Positions 42,171 through 51,885 of a stretch of DNA of 64,000 nt are shown in pieces. Both the position numbers and the translations under genes were made by a program. Origin of the DNA: Candidatus Epulonipiscium sp. (GTDB lineage: Bacteria > Bacillota_A > Clostridia > Lachnospirales > Cellulosilyticaceae); the NCBI GenBank assembly GCA_012841565.1, contig DUUM01000314.1:7338-71337 (forward strand), given 5' to 3'. A model generated the notes under the pieces. That model did no database searches. It was not told the DNA's origin and saw only the letters and a list, made by a program, of their open reading frames with translations. The number at the start of each line of letters is the position of its first letter. Within the stretch, counting starts at the first letter, position 1.

Positions 42171-44801
42171 TTATAATTTGCCCAAGGATCTCATAACAAA
42201 CTTTAATCCACCTTGCTCCGAGCTAATAACTGAGGTTGGACTGAGTTGAATGATTCGATGGTCTTTTTTCCCCATAATGGCATCTATTTTCTCCTGCTCT
42301 TTATTTGCGTTTTCACCGATTAAAGTGGCCGCTTGATAGCTCGTGATCTTAAGACTATCATATAGCTTCCTTTGTAAGGATTTGTCCATAAAACGAATCT
42401 TTAAAAGCATATCCTCATCATAATTAACCTTTACATTATCTGCCAATATTTGAACACCTGCATACTTTCCACTTTGGATATCTTCTCTTGATGGTTCACC
42501 TTGGTATTCATTCCCTACTATGATGGATCCGTTAATTGTCATATCATTTATAATTTCTACTTTCCCTGGGGTCATAATAATGCCATTAAAAATTCCAGAT
42601 CCCTTAAGTTTTATTATTGTATTGGGATCCTTGCATACGATAGCCGTTGGAATTTCACTGAAATCGGATATATCAATCTCATCCGATGTAGATATCATGT
42701 ATATCGGGTCATTATATGACCATGGATGATCGCCTGTACCAAATACAGAAAGGTCAATAAAATCCTCGAATTTCCGTTCTACCGGTTTATACTGATTAGA
42801 TGTGACTTCTTCAAGGCCCTTATAAAAAACACCTCTTTTGGCCAACATATAGGCTTGTAATCCTTTGTATTCTTTGGCGCTGGCATACACAAAACTATCC
42901 GTCCCTAAGGGTAGGTATTGTTTTTTGTATGGATTATCACTTTGATAAAAACCTAAGGGATCAAGAACTAAATCGCCCCATTTAAGAGTTGTACCCGGTA
43001 TGTCTTCAGTCCACTCTGACTCAGTAGCCAAAGTATTTTCCCATCCAATAGCTGGTAGCCCTACATTTTCACCATATCCAGCGTAAAATAATTTTCTGGC
43101 CTCCTCTTGGCTGCTGACAAATCCATAACCACTTGTCATCTTACTACTTTTTCCACCTACTCCACCATTTTCTGATATATAAGCAGGGGCAAAGGCAGCA
43201 GGATTTTCTCCATTTCTGTCTATAATTGTAATCTTGTTTGTATTAATTATATCTTCAAACTCGATCATATACGTCTCATCATCTTCATATTTTTCTCTGT
43301 ATTTGTCTAGGTAATAGACTTCTTGAAAAGGTTCGCCCCCACTCTCATGCAAACGGTGATAGCCATTACCATCTCCAAAATCTATAAATGCTTGACCTCC
43401 AATAAAAGCTCTTCCCAAGGAAATAATACTGTTCTTTCCTAATGAAAAAATCCCACTACTTTTATTAGGATCTACGATTGTTCTACGAACACCATCAACC
43501 ACAACTGCTTTACCCTCTTTATCCCCATCACTAATACCAAAAGCACTTCCATTCACTTGGATTTTTCCATTTATCACGTACCGATCAATTCGTATATCAT
43601 CATCCACATAGGCATTTCTGGTAATACTAATGACATTGTTACTACTAAGATTATCCCAAGGTGTCTTATTAGGGTGCTCCTCAGGTAACATTTTTGAGTA
43701 ATAGCTATCATTAATAGATATTGTATTGGCTATAGCATCTTTGGCAATATTGATTGTGCTACTTTGATCTTCTTTTCCAAATGAATTAACGGTTTGAATA
43801 TTAGAAACCACAAAGGCACTTCCGTCAGTAATCTTTAATGCTCCTCCATCTGATACAATAATGCCTCCCCACTGATCAGGTTCTGGTACATTCCCACTCA
43901 AACCACCACTGGATTTTCTTTGGGTTCCTCTTACATGAACATCGCCATCAATTGTCACTTTATTCTTTCCTTGTATGACAAAGTCGCCAAAGGAAATAAC
44001 AGCTGCTTGCAGTGCCTCTGGATACGTCATACGCTTCCCACTCGTATTAGTGGCCCATTCGTACTCCTCTAGAAGTTGATCATCTTTTAAAAGTTCTTCT
44101 AACGCAATGGTCCCTACTACCCTTGATTTTGCTAAAGATGCTTTAGTGCCTTCTCTTGCCTGAGCAGTTACCTCTATTACAAAGGCATCCTTATTATCTG
44201 GGTTTGTTCCAATATCATTTTCTGTGGCCAATTGGCCCACAATAGTAGTCATATCTCCCGGTATTGTCTTAGTTTTTTTAGATTGATTACTATATATTGT
44301 CGTCGTCATTTGAATAGATATATTATTCTTTATACCTAAAAATACTTCGTAACTACTCTTTGCCCTATTGCCAGTTACAAATTCTTGAACAATATAGTTG
44401 TAAATACGTTTTTTTAGTTCAACCTTGTATTCATTTTCATTGTCTCTTCCTACATACCTTCCGGAATAAAGGTCTCCGTCATATTGGTATGTAACACCAT
44501 CTATCTCTTTCCCTTCAGCCAGTAGCTTCTCATGAACCTTGTTGTTAGCCTCTTCCATAAGCCTCGGTAGTTCCATAGCTATTTCTTTATTCATGGTATC
44601 GACTAATTTTTCAGCTCCTGAGCGCGCCAAATGATAACTGTTAGAACTTTGCTCCCCAAATCTTGATACCGTTAGCTGGGTTTTAGCTAAGGTCATTGAG
44701 GCAGTTGCAAGTAAAGTCATTGACAATATGAGTATAACAACAAAACTAAGAGCCCCTCCACTCTCATCATAAAACCATCTTGGATTTTTAATTCTGTTCA
44801 C
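42171..44801 (-). CDS. Very large PilX-like pilus-associated protein
   Basis: An 876-aa protein (GTG start at 44801 behind AAGGGTGG; an ATG at 44843 is possible). It has a positively charged N-terminus, one hydrophobic helix (LSFVVILILSMTLLATASM) and LARSGAEKLVDTMNKE, as in PilX_N proteins. A huge C-terminal region follows with repeated short strands (FVIQGKNKVTIDGDVHVRG; ISITRNAYVDDDIRIDRY; IIMTPGKVEIINDMTINGSI) suggesting a beta-helix similar to bactofilin-type repeats. It may be a tip adhesin or scaffold. It follows the PilV-like gene by 13 bases. Confidence 0.75.
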   Translation of the reverse strand: MNRIKNPRWFYDESGGALSFVVILILSMTLLATASMTLAKTQLTVSRFGEQSSNSYHLARSGAEKLVDTMNKEIAMELPRLMEEANNKVHEKLLAEGKEIDGVTYQYDGDLYSGRYVGRDNENEYKVELKKRIYNYIVQEFVTGNRAKSSYEVFLGIKNNISIQMTTTIYSNQSKKTKTIPGDMTTIVGQLATENDIGTNPDNKDAFVIEVTAQAREGTKASLAKSRVVGTIALEELLKDDQLLEEYEWATNTSGKRMTYPEALQAAVISFGDFVIQGKNKVTIDGDVHVRGTQRKSSGGLSGNVPEPDQWGGIIVSDGGALKITDGSAFVVSNIQTVNSFGKEDQSSTINIAKDAIANTISINDSYYSKMLPEEHPNKTPWDNLSSNNVISITRNAYVDDDIRIDRYVINGKIQVNGSAFGISDGDKEGKAVVVDGVRRTIVDPNKSSGIFSLGKNSIISLGRAFIGGQAFIDFGDGNGYHRLHESGGEPFQEVYYLDKYREKYEDDETYMIEFEDIINTNKITIIDRNGENPAAFAPAYISENGGVGGKSSKMTSGYGFVSSQEEARKLFYAGYGENVGLPAIGWENTLATESEWTEDIPGTTLKWGDLVLDPLGFYQSDNPYKKQYLPLGTDSFVYASAKEYKGLQAYMLAKRGVFYKGLEEVTSNQYKPVERKFEDFIDLSVFGTGDHPWSYNDPIYMISTSDEIDISDFSEIPTAIVCKDPNTIIKLKGSGIFNGIIMTPGKVEIINDMTINGSIIVGNEYQGEPSREDIQSGKYAGVQILADNVKVNYDEDMLLKIRFMDKSLQRKLYDSLKITSYQAATLIGENANKEQEKIDAIMGKKDHRIIQLSPTSVISSEQGGLKFVMRSLGKL

Positions 44802-44814
44802 TCTATCGCCACCC

Positions 44815-45927
44815 TTACTTCCTTTTTTGCTTATTATAGTCAAATGAATAAATATCTACTATTTTACCTAAGACTTTATTGGGTTCTCCAAAGGTTATAT
44901 TATTGGCATCTTTAACGATAATTCCGACTATAAAATTCTTAAAGGGCTCTAATTTAGCTCTCTCTTCAACGATTATTCTACCTTCTTTAGCTTGCTGAAT
45001 AGGATATATTTGAATGTCAGCTTCATTTTTTTCATTATAGGCAGATACAACAAGCGTTGCACTGGTTCTATTTTCTATTCTAATAATCTTAGACCTTATA
45101 CCAGATGGAAATGTGGTTAAATCCACTGATAACTGGATAATATCTCCTGCCACTGACCCAATCATATCCCCCACTATTAATTCATGTGTAATAGGGCCAC
45201 CGTCATCATGACATTTGTAGATGAGCTTTATGTTCTTACCTAAAAAACCTTCTCCTGCAATGTCCTCTACCACAATATTGTATCCTTCAATCCCTCTAGC
45301 TGTAACTTCTATGGCATCATGAGCCTTATATTTAACTTCTCCAATTCCTATGGGTTTTACTTCCCCCAAACCTGCCCATATTAGCGCATTATTATCCTGA
45401 AAATATTGTTCTATCAGATCCTTGATTTCTACTTGTGTAAAATTAGATGTGTTTTCCGCCGTAAACCCTGGTATTGTAACTCCCCCCTTGTAAGCTATGA
45501 AGGAAATGGCATCAGTTACTGGCTTCCCATTCTCCATAGGCCAGATATGAACTTCATATAAATAGTTTTCAGTGTCATATTTTTCATTAAATTCATCTTC
45601 TGCTATTTTTAAAAAATTAACGAGTGAAGAATCTATATCCCCTCCAGTAGGGTCAAGCCAAGGCTCTATAACTTTAGATGATAGTTGTCTACTCACTTCG
45701 TAGGCTTCTCCTACATCTATTTCAATTTGATTGTTTACATCTTGAAGCAAAGCTTGTGAATGCAAAGTTGCCTGGTAGGTTTCCTCTGCTACATTTTGCA
45801 CCTTTGCGCTGCTTACTATCATTTGATAAATAGGAATAATTCCTATTGCAAAAATAGTTAGCGCAAGTAAGACTTCAACAAGTGTAAAACCTTGTGTATT
45901 TTTGAGGTATTTTCTTATTAATTCCAA
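44815..45927 (-). CDS. PilV-like prepilin with long C-terminal domain
   Basis: A 370-aa protein with the prepilin signal LKNTQG|FTLVEVLLALTIF (cut after Gly13) and the PilV/GspI pattern GIIPIYQMIVSSAKVQ. The C-terminal part is much longer than in classical minor pilins and unrecognised. Positioned between pilO and the PilX-like gene. Confidence 0.85.
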   Translation of the reverse strand: MELIRKYLKNTQGFTLVEVLLALTIFAIGIIPIYQMIVSSAKVQNVAEETYQATLHSQALLQDVNNQIEIDVGEAYEVSRQLSSKVIEPWLDPTGGDIDSSLVNFLKIAEDEFNEKYDTENYLYEVHIWPMENGKPVTDAISFIAYKGGVTIPGFTAENTSNFTQVEIKDLIEQYFQDNNALIWAGLGEVKPIGIGEVKYKAHDAIEVTARGIEGYNIVVEDIAGEGFLGKNIKLIYKCHDDGGPITHELIVGDMIGSVAGDIIQLSVDLTTFPSGIRSKIIRIENRTSATLVVSAYNEKNEADIQIYPIQQAKEGRIIVEERAKLEPFKNFIVGIIVKDANNITFGEPNKVLGKIVDIYSFDYNKQKRK

Positions 45928-45937
45928 TGACCTCTCC

Positions 45938-47092
45938 TTATCTATTTAATGCTATTTTTCCAACTTGCTGCCCTTGGAGTATAATTTGATTCTTTTCATT
46001 ATAAATTGATATAGTCTCTAGAAGAGTTCCCTCCATATTAACTTTAATAACGTCTGATGTATAATTTAGAATTTGAATTTTTATAGTCGGCATTTTTTCC
46101 ATGATTTTTTGAATTTTAGAATTAATACTTATGCTAGGGTCCTTAACCTTTATATTTATTTCTTGTTCTTGTTCTTTGCCATCAGCATCTCGTATCAAAC
46201 AAGTGTACCCATCTTCTCGTACAGTGAGTATAAATGTTATATCTTTTTCACTTGTCATTCCTGCGTAAACAGAATCTTTACCTGGACTATATCCACTAAA
46301 ACTATAGTTGTCTCCTGAGCGAAGTATATCCGTTAAGTATATTTCAAAATGTGTGTGATCTTTTGGCCGCTCATTAGATCCCATATGACTCGTTTCCTGA
46401 TTAGATTGGACAAGTTTATCTCCCGCTTCTTTACTGGGTCTTAAGAACACATTATCCGCCCCATTTGAAAATCCCATAAAGTTCGGATACGCTTCCTTGT
46501 TACCACTATCCATATAATGCAATGATAATAGCATGTTAACTTTTACAGTGTCTCCTGATACTGTAAAAGCTCCACTTTCATCTTTTTCCTCCTGAATGCT
46601 ATTATCGATTGAAAAACGATCCACTGTTACCATGTAATCCGATCGACTCATCTCTTCTAGAAATTGGGTTACATCAGAATATGGTGCTGTAAATGTAATT
46701 GTCATTGGAATGGTGTTATAGGTACTTGTCCCCTTTTCTTCTATGATGGAATCTCCCATTAATACTTGGATATCTTGAAAGTCATAAGCGTCGATATAGT
46801 TCACTATTTCCATCATCATTGTCATAGACATTTGGTGATGCGGCACTTTATTGTTCAACGCTTGGGTTTCCATGACCTTATCATTAAGTTCTTTTTTTAT
46901 TTTGGGTAGTTCTTGTACTTTTTGTTCTAAAAAGGTAAGTTGTGTTTTCCTGACTTCATTTTCATCTTTAAATAGTTGAATGGTTTCTAGCTGTGGCGGT
47001 AATATGAATAGAATATAATAAGAGACTCCCGTTATAAAAATTATACTCACTAGAATCATTCGTAATTTAATATTCTTTTTTATATAACTCAT
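45938..47092 (-). CDS. pilO: Type IV pilus assembly protein PilO-like
   Basis: A 384-aa bitopic protein with an N-terminal helix (MILVSIIFITGVSYYILFIL), a coiled coil (LFKDENEVRKTQLTFLEQKV) and a ferredoxin-like domain (about residues 85-190). About 190 further residues follow that classical PilO (about 200 aa) lacks. PilN, overlapping by 4 bases (ATGA), is its partner in the alignment complex. Confidence 0.82.
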   Translation of the reverse strand: MSYIKKNIKLRMILVSIIFITGVSYYILFILPPQLETIQLFKDENEVRKTQLTFLEQKVQELPKIKKELNDKVMETQALNNKVPHHQMSMTMMMEIVNYIDAYDFQDIQVLMGDSIIEEKGTSTYNTIPMTITFTAPYSDVTQFLEEMSRSDYMVTVDRFSIDNSIQEEKDESGAFTVSGDTVKVNMLLSLHYMDSGNKEAYPNFMGFSNGADNVFLRPSKEAGDKLVQSNQETSHMGSNERPKDHTHFEIYLTDILRSGDNYSFSGYSPGKDSVYAGMTSEKDITFILTVREDGYTCLIRDADGKEQEQEINIKVKDPSISINSKIQKIMEKMPTIKIQILNYTSDVIKVNMEGTLLETISIYNEKNQIILQGQQVGKIALNR

Positions 47093-47688
47093 AAAGCGTC
47101 TTCACCACCACTATCATCTGATTCTTCTACATCTTCTCGAAAAGGTTTCAGTCGTATATCTATATCGTACTCAATTTTCCACTTAATATCTTGATCACTA
47201 TTTGGGCTCGTTGTATAAGTAATTTCTTGGAACTGCTGTGTATTATGAAGTCCCCCTATATACTGTGCGATACTAGCTATATTTTGAGCACTTCCCCTAA
47301 TATTTGTCGTATTTGATGGTCCGTCAATGGTTATTTGATTGATTCGTATTCCTCCAGGAGCATTGGCTACAATAATATCCAATGTTTGTCTTGAAGCATG
47401 TGAGGGTTTATTCATTTCTTTAAGATTCTGCTCTACCTGGGATTTTTCTTTTTCCACTAATGCAATCTCTTCAATCATATTTTTTATATCTGCTAATACT
47501 TCACTACTTAGTTTAGCATCTAATGCCACTTGCTCTTTTTCTGCCATTTTAATTTGATGTAATGGCAGATAGATAAGATGAGACAATCCTATAATAACTA
47601 ATATCCCTGCGCTTATTCCCCCACCAATATACCATCTGCGCTTAAAAGATTGCTTATACTGTAAGGGTACTAAGTTAATATGATTCAT
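47089..47688 (-). CDS. pilN: Type IV pilus assembly protein PilN
   Basis: A 199-aa protein starting MNHINLVPLQYKQ. NLVP is the PilN motif that docks into PilM. One membrane helix (about residues 19-41), a coiled coil and a periplasmic-type ferredoxin fold (GIRINQITIDGPSN) follow. ATG 47688 has GGGTGAAGGA upstream. It follows pilM by 4 bases. Confidence 0.9.
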   Translation of the reverse strand: MNHINLVPLQYKQSFKRRWYIGGGISAGILVIIGLSHLIYLPLHQIKMAEKEQVALDAKLSSEVLADIKNMIEEIALVEKEKSQVEQNLKEMNKPSHASRQTLDIIVANAPGGIRINQITIDGPSNTTNIRGSAQNIASIAQYIGGLHNTQQFQEITYTTSPNSDQDIKWKIEYDIDIRLKPFREDVEESDDSGGEDAL

Positions 47689-47692
47689 TCCT

Positions 47693-48763
47693 TCACCCCC
47701 AAAATTCATTAACAATGCCTAATATGTTGATGTAATATGCACTTTGTTTTTCAAATTCAGCATCACCTTGGATGTGAGTTTGATTTAGCTCTATTCCAGA
47801 TACACAAGGAATACCAAGTAAATCTGTTACATACTTGCCTATATTTTTTAAATAAGATCCGCCACCAATCATATATATTTTTTCTATGGCCTTATTTTTA
47901 CCGCGTGAAAAGTGAAATTGTAAGAAACGTTGAATTTCTGCCACCAATTGATACTGGATCATAGGTTTAATAACTGAGCTAATATACTGCCCGTATTGTT
48001 CATCTTCTATCTCATCTTCATATATGCCTGCATACTGAGTCTTAAATGTTTCTATAGCTTCTGTATTTTTTGTCCCAAACTCACGCGTCATTAGGGGGTT
48101 AATGGCATCAAGTCCAAAGGGTATATCCCTATTTAGAACACCTATACCATCTGAAACAATTGTTACGGTAGTGGATGTTCCACCTATATCAATAACCATT
48201 ATTTCGTGTTCATTTATAGCTGTAATTGGACTTTCTTTTAAGAACAAATGGGTAATAGCATCAGAAGCAATATTAATCGATCTCATTCTCATTTTCAGCC
48301 GGGTTGCAACGTCCAGTAATGGATATATAATCTTATTAGGCGCTGCTACAATGAGTAATTCCTGCTCTTGACCCTCCACTTGGGTTTCTTGGGCTTTTTG
48401 AACCACTTTATATGTAACCTGGTACGCCTCAATATCAACTAATAGGTGTTCTTGATATTGCAATGCTAGTATGGCCTCCATATCCTTTTTAGGCATTTCA
48501 TCCATTCTAATATCGCGGGTAATGATTTCACTGCTTTTTATAACAGCTACAATATCTTTAGATTTATATTTTCCTTTTTTTATTTCTTCATTGATAATGT
48601 TATAAATGCTTTCTGAGTCCATAATAATCCCATCACAAACAATGCCTTCGGGAGTTGGAATTATGCGTGACTTTTCAATCATAAGCTGCATACCTTGTTT
48701 TCTACACTCTAATAATTTGATGTTTGCATTTCCAATCTCTAATCCTAAAATATACTGTGCCAT
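47693..48763 (-). CDS. pilM: Type IV pilus assembly protein PilM (actin-like)
   Basis: A 356-aa cytoplasmic actin/FtsA-fold ATPase with LGLEIGNANIKLLE near the start, VIDIGGTSTTVTIV (phosphate 2 region) and IYMIGGGSYLKNIG. It binds the PilN tail and links PilB to the membrane complex. Confidence 0.93.
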   Translation of the reverse strand: MAQYILGLEIGNANIKLLECRKQGMQLMIEKSRIIPTPEGIVCDGIIMDSESIYNIINEEIKKGKYKSKDIVAVIKSSEIITRDIRMDEMPKKDMEAILALQYQEHLLVDIEAYQVTYKVVQKAQETQVEGQEQELLIVAAPNKIIYPLLDVATRLKMRMRSINIASDAITHLFLKESPITAINEHEIMVIDIGGTSTTVTIVSDGIGVLNRDIPFGLDAINPLMTREFGTKNTEAIETFKTQYAGIYEDEIEDEQYGQYISSVIKPMIQYQLVAEIQRFLQFHFSRGKNKAIEKIYMIGGGSYLKNIGKYVTDLLGIPCVSGIELNQTHIQGDAEFEKQSAYYINILGIVNEFWG

Positions 48764-48780
48764 TAGACCCTACTTTCTTG

Positions 48781-49305
48781 CTATGGTATGTTTTTCATAT
48801 ATTTCAAATTCACAGTTGTTCCCACTGTGATCCTTTGTTCCGGCATAGCCTTATTACCCGCTTGTTCAACCTCTATAACGAAATCATACAATTGATCCTT
48901 GCGTTTGACTGTAAAACCAATAATATGACTTGAGATTTCATTCCCTTCAAAACTCACCCTTTTATTAGCCTTATCATAAGTTATAATATCCGAGCCTACA
49001 CTATTATATTGTTTTTTAAAAATAATCTTCTTCACAGTACCTTCCCCATGATCTACTAGCTTAACCCCCGGTTCTCCAATTAGGACCTGGCAATAACCAG
49101 CTTCATATTTTCGAAAATTATCTGTTAGCTCATTTATAACTAACCGTGCCTCTTCTAAGTTATCAGCCTTTTGAGCTGATTTTATATAAGCTTTATGAAT
49201 AGACAGATAGTTCACCGATAATAATACCAATAATACACCCACTAATCCCAGTACCAAAACAACCTCTATTAAGGTATATCCATTGTCTTTTTTAAATGCC
49301 TTCAT
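48781..49305 (-). CDS. Prepilin-like protein (PilW/PulJ type)
   Basis: A 174-aa minor pilin with MKAFKKDNG|YTLIEVVLVL (cut after Gly9; Tyr at +1). The C-terminal domain with RLVINELTDNFRKYEAGY resembles PilW/GspJ. Lies between pilD and pilM. Confidence 0.87.
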   Translation of the reverse strand: MKAFKKDNGYTLIEVVLVLGLVGVLLVLLSVNYLSIHKAYIKSAQKADNLEEARLVINELTDNFRKYEAGYCQVLIGEPGVKLVDHGEGTVKKIIFKKQYNSVGSDIITYDKANKRVSFEGNEISSHIIGFTVKRKDQLYDFVIEVEQAGNKAMPEQRITVGTTVNLKYMKNIP

Positions 49306-49320
49306 AATCTATTTCTTTAA

Positions 49321-50091
49321 CTAATGCATGCAATTCATATATATAGTCCATATTACATCTCCCCACAATGTTCCAATTACTGCCCCTACAGATAAAAATG
49401 GGCCAAAAGGAAATAGTTCCTGCTTTTTTCTCCTTAATATGAGTATCCCATAAAACGAACCAACTATTACAGCAATAAAAATCGTAAAAAAGGCATGCTT
49501 ACTGCCAGTAAACAACCCAATCATGGCTAGTAGTTTTAAGTCTCCCATTCCCATTCCATCCTTTTTAAAAACCAAAAGAGAAAATATTATAATAAGACCA
49601 ATCATACCTCCACCTACAATGAACCCCACAATCCCTTGTACTATAATTATCCTCTCTTTCATATACAAAGCTTGTAGCATCAGATAGATTATGCCTACAC
49701 TTGTTCCAAAAACAATTAAAGAATTAGGAATACGCATGGTATAGTAATCAATGACTGCGACAGTTAAAAGAGTAGAGAATAATACGCCTAAGGCGGCTGA
49801 TGTAAGACCTATTCCAAAGTAATGATAGATAAGTATATACAGCACACCATTGATCATTTCAATAAACGGATACTGAATCGAAATCTTCGCACCACAGTAT
49901 CTGCACCTTCCTCTAAGGGCTACATAACTTAAGATTGGAATTAAATCTAAAGGCCTTAAATTATGTTTACAACTTGTGCAATGGGACCCTGGATAATTAA
50001 GGCTTTCTTTTTTGGGGATTCTATATATACAGACGTTTAAAAAGCTGCCTATTATGGCGCCTAAAACGGCAACCATGACATATTCTATCAT
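49321..50091 (-). CDS. pilD: Prepilin peptidase/N-methyltransferase PilD
   Basis: A 256-aa aspartic membrane protease that trims and methylates prepilins. It has the zinc cysteines Cys38, Cys41, Cys63 and Cys66 (HCTSCKHN; GRCRYCGA) and the catalytic Asp115 (VAVIDYYTMRIP) and Asp184 (GMGDLKLL) in about eight helices. All key residues are present. Confidence 0.96.
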   Translation of the reverse strand: MIEYVMVAVLGAIIGSFLNVCIYRIPKKESLNYPGSHCTSCKHNLRPLDLIPILSYVALRGRCRYCGAKISIQYPFIEMINGVLYILIYHYFGIGLTSAALGVLFSTLLTVAVIDYYTMRIPNSLIVFGTSVGIIYLMLQALYMKERIIIVQGIVGFIVGGGMIGLIIIFSLLVFKKDGMGMGDLKLLAMIGLFTGSKHAFFTIFIAVIVGSFYGILILRRKKQELFPFGPFLSVGAVIGTLWGDVIWTIYMNCMH

Positions 50092-50108
50092 CGTAACCTC
50101 CTTTCAAA

Positions 50109-50138
50109 ATAAGCAGATATCTGGTGATATCTGCTTAT
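50109..50138 (-). terminator. Hairpin downstream of pilA
   Basis: ATAAGCAGATATC (50109-50121) pairs perfectly with 50126-50138, with loop TGGT. It is followed on the minus strand by TTTTGAAAG, a weak T tract. It probably lets most transcripts end after pilA, giving more pilin than downstream products. Confidence 0.65.
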
Positions 50139-50152
50139 GATATAATTTAATA

Positions 50153-50620
50153 CTACTCTCCATTTATCCACTCTTTATCAGACACAGCCATTTTTTTAGC
50201 CTCAAGCAATTCATTATCAGCTACCTTTAATTCTAAATGTTCCTTTTTTGCATTATATAACACGGTGGCATTTTTAGACTGTACCCTAATGGTGGTTTTT
50301 TGTGAATCCACGGTATTAGAAGCTTTGATATAGTCATCCGCTACCAATTGATCTACAGCAGCAATAGGTAGTATAGCTGCTGGTCCTGCAGCTGGTTCCT
50401 TTCCTCCAGGAAAAATGCCTTCGTGCTCTGTCATAAATAAATCAATTTGTGTTTGAACTTGCTTAAGTGTACTAATGTCTGCTCTTAATTTTGACTTTCT
50501 CGATAAACTTGTAAATGATGGTACTAAAATAGCTGATAGAATTCCTATAATAGCAATAACGATAATAAGTTCTATCATGGTAAAACCTAGCTCTGACCTA
50601 ATACTCATTCTATCTTTCAT
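50153..50620 (-). CDS. pilA: Major type IV pilin PilA
   Basis: A 155-aa pilin with MKDRMSIRSELG|FTMIELIIVIAII, Glu5 and the 20-residue helix (cut after Gly12). A coiled segment (LRADISTLKQVQTQIDLFMT) and a GGKEPAAGPAA loop follow, as in GspG-type clostridial pilins. It lies directly after pilC and before an attenuating hairpin, as expected for the main subunit. Confidence 0.92.
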   Translation of the reverse strand: MKDRMSIRSELGFTMIELIIVIAIIGILSAILVPSFTSLSRKSKLRADISTLKQVQTQIDLFMTEHEGIFPGGKEPAAGPAAILPIAAVDQLVADDYIKASNTVDSQKTTIRVQSKNATVLYNAKKEHLELKVADNELLEAKKMAVSDKEWINGE

Positions 50621-50658
50621 TTTAATTTCATATCTCCTTTTTCATTGTTTACACTTTT

Positions 50659-51873
50659 TCACATTATTTCTGTTGCTAGTGTAAACGTTGGTAAAATCAC
50701 CGCAATCATAATTCCCCCAACTAAAAATGCAATTATAAACATTAAAATTGGTTCAATTAGAACTGTTAACTGTTCTATGGCTGTTTCTACTTCTAAATTA
50801 TAATATTCGGCTGTTTTTCCTAGCATTTCATCTAATGCCCCTGTTTCTTCCCCGATACGGAGCATACTAATCATCATGGATGGGTATATTTTACTCATTT
50901 CTAAAGAACTAGAAATAGTACGCCCTTCTCTTACATCCTTTAAAGTGATCTCCATTTCTGCTTTAACTACGGAATTGGATAAAACATCTTTTACAATTTC
51001 TAAAGATTGAAATACCGGGACACCTGCTGTTACAAGTAAAGCTAGTGTTTCTGAAAATAACGCTGTGATTGTTTTTTTATTTAAACTACCTACAATGGGT
51101 ATCCATAAGAACATTTTATTAAAAAATATTTTCCCTCTTGCACTTTGCTTAAAGAATATTAATCCTATAATTATAAAGGCCATCCCCATTAACATCATTG
51201 CCCAATTTACCTGCATCCATTCACTTATTAGAATAATTATTTGCGTAGCCATAGGTAAAGGGATTTCTGTATCTTGAAATATTTCTACAAAGCCAGGAAT
51301 AACAAATACCATTAAAACTGGAATAACGATAGATACTGTTATTAAAACAAGAATAGGATAAGTCATTGCCTTCTTTAATAGACGTTTTAAGTTCATCTGT
51401 TTTTCATAGTGAATAGCCATTTTTTTCATCACTTGATTTAGAAAACCAGAGGCCTCACCACTCTTAATCATATTAATTAAAAGGTCTGGAAATTCTTTAT
51501 GTCTAGCCATTGCATCTGATAAGTTACTGCCCTTTTGGACATCCTTATTAATTTGCTGAATTTTTTTTTGAAGTGTACGGTTTTGTGCTTGTTCTCCTAA
51601 AATCTGTAGTGCCCCACCAATACTAATACCTGCTTCTATCATAACTGCAAATTGTTTGCATAAAAACGCAATATCTTGTGTTTTTATTTTGGGTTGAAAC
51701 AGGGGTATGTCTTTTAAATCTGTTGTCATTGCAGTTTTTTTAGCAACAGATAAAGGCACCATTTTATTGCTAATTAAATACTGATTTGCATGGTTTTTAG
51801 ATTCAAATTTTCCTTCAGATTTTATGATTTTCTTTGTACCTATTTTACGTGCTTTATATAAATAATTTTCTAT
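50659..51873 (-). CDS. pilC: Type IV pilus platform protein PilC, probable ATA start
   Basis: PilC is the inner-membrane platform for pilus assembly. The frame contains two GspF domains with LCKQFAVMIEAGISIGGALQ and SETLALLVTAGVPVFQSLE, and three membrane helices. The first in-frame ATG (51762) has no ribosome binding site and would cut off the family N-terminus. Upstream in the same frame the sequence reads ENYLYKARKIGTKKIIKSEG, the normal PilC start. AGGGGTGA stands 6 bases before an ATA at 51873. No ATG, GTG or TTG exists between the TGA at 51880-51882 and 51762. With ATA the protein is 404 aa, the usual length. Confidence 0.82.
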   Translation of the reverse strand: MENYLYKARKIGTKKIIKSEGKFESKNHANQYLISNKMVPLSVAKKTAMTTDLKDIPLFQPKIKTQDIAFLCKQFAVMIEAGISIGGALQILGEQAQNRTLQKKIQQINKDVQKGSNLSDAMARHKEFPDLLINMIKSGEASGFLNQVMKKMAIHYEKQMNLKRLLKKAMTYPILVLITVSIVIPVLMVFVIPGFVEIFQDTEIPLPMATQIIILISEWMQVNWAMMLMGMAFIIIGLIFFKQSARGKIFFNKMFLWIPIVGSLNKKTITALFSETLALLVTAGVPVFQSLEIVKDVLSNSVVKAEMEITLKDVREGRTISSSLEMSKIYPSMMISMLRIGEETGALDEMLGKTAEYYNLEVETAIEQLTVLIEPILMFIIAFLVGGIMIAVILPTFTLATEIM

Positions 51874-51885
51874 ATTGGTTCACCC

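Noticed and set aside
50659..51762. pilC start at the first ATG
   Set aside because: No ribosome binding site, and it would remove 37 residues that match the normal PilC N-terminus.
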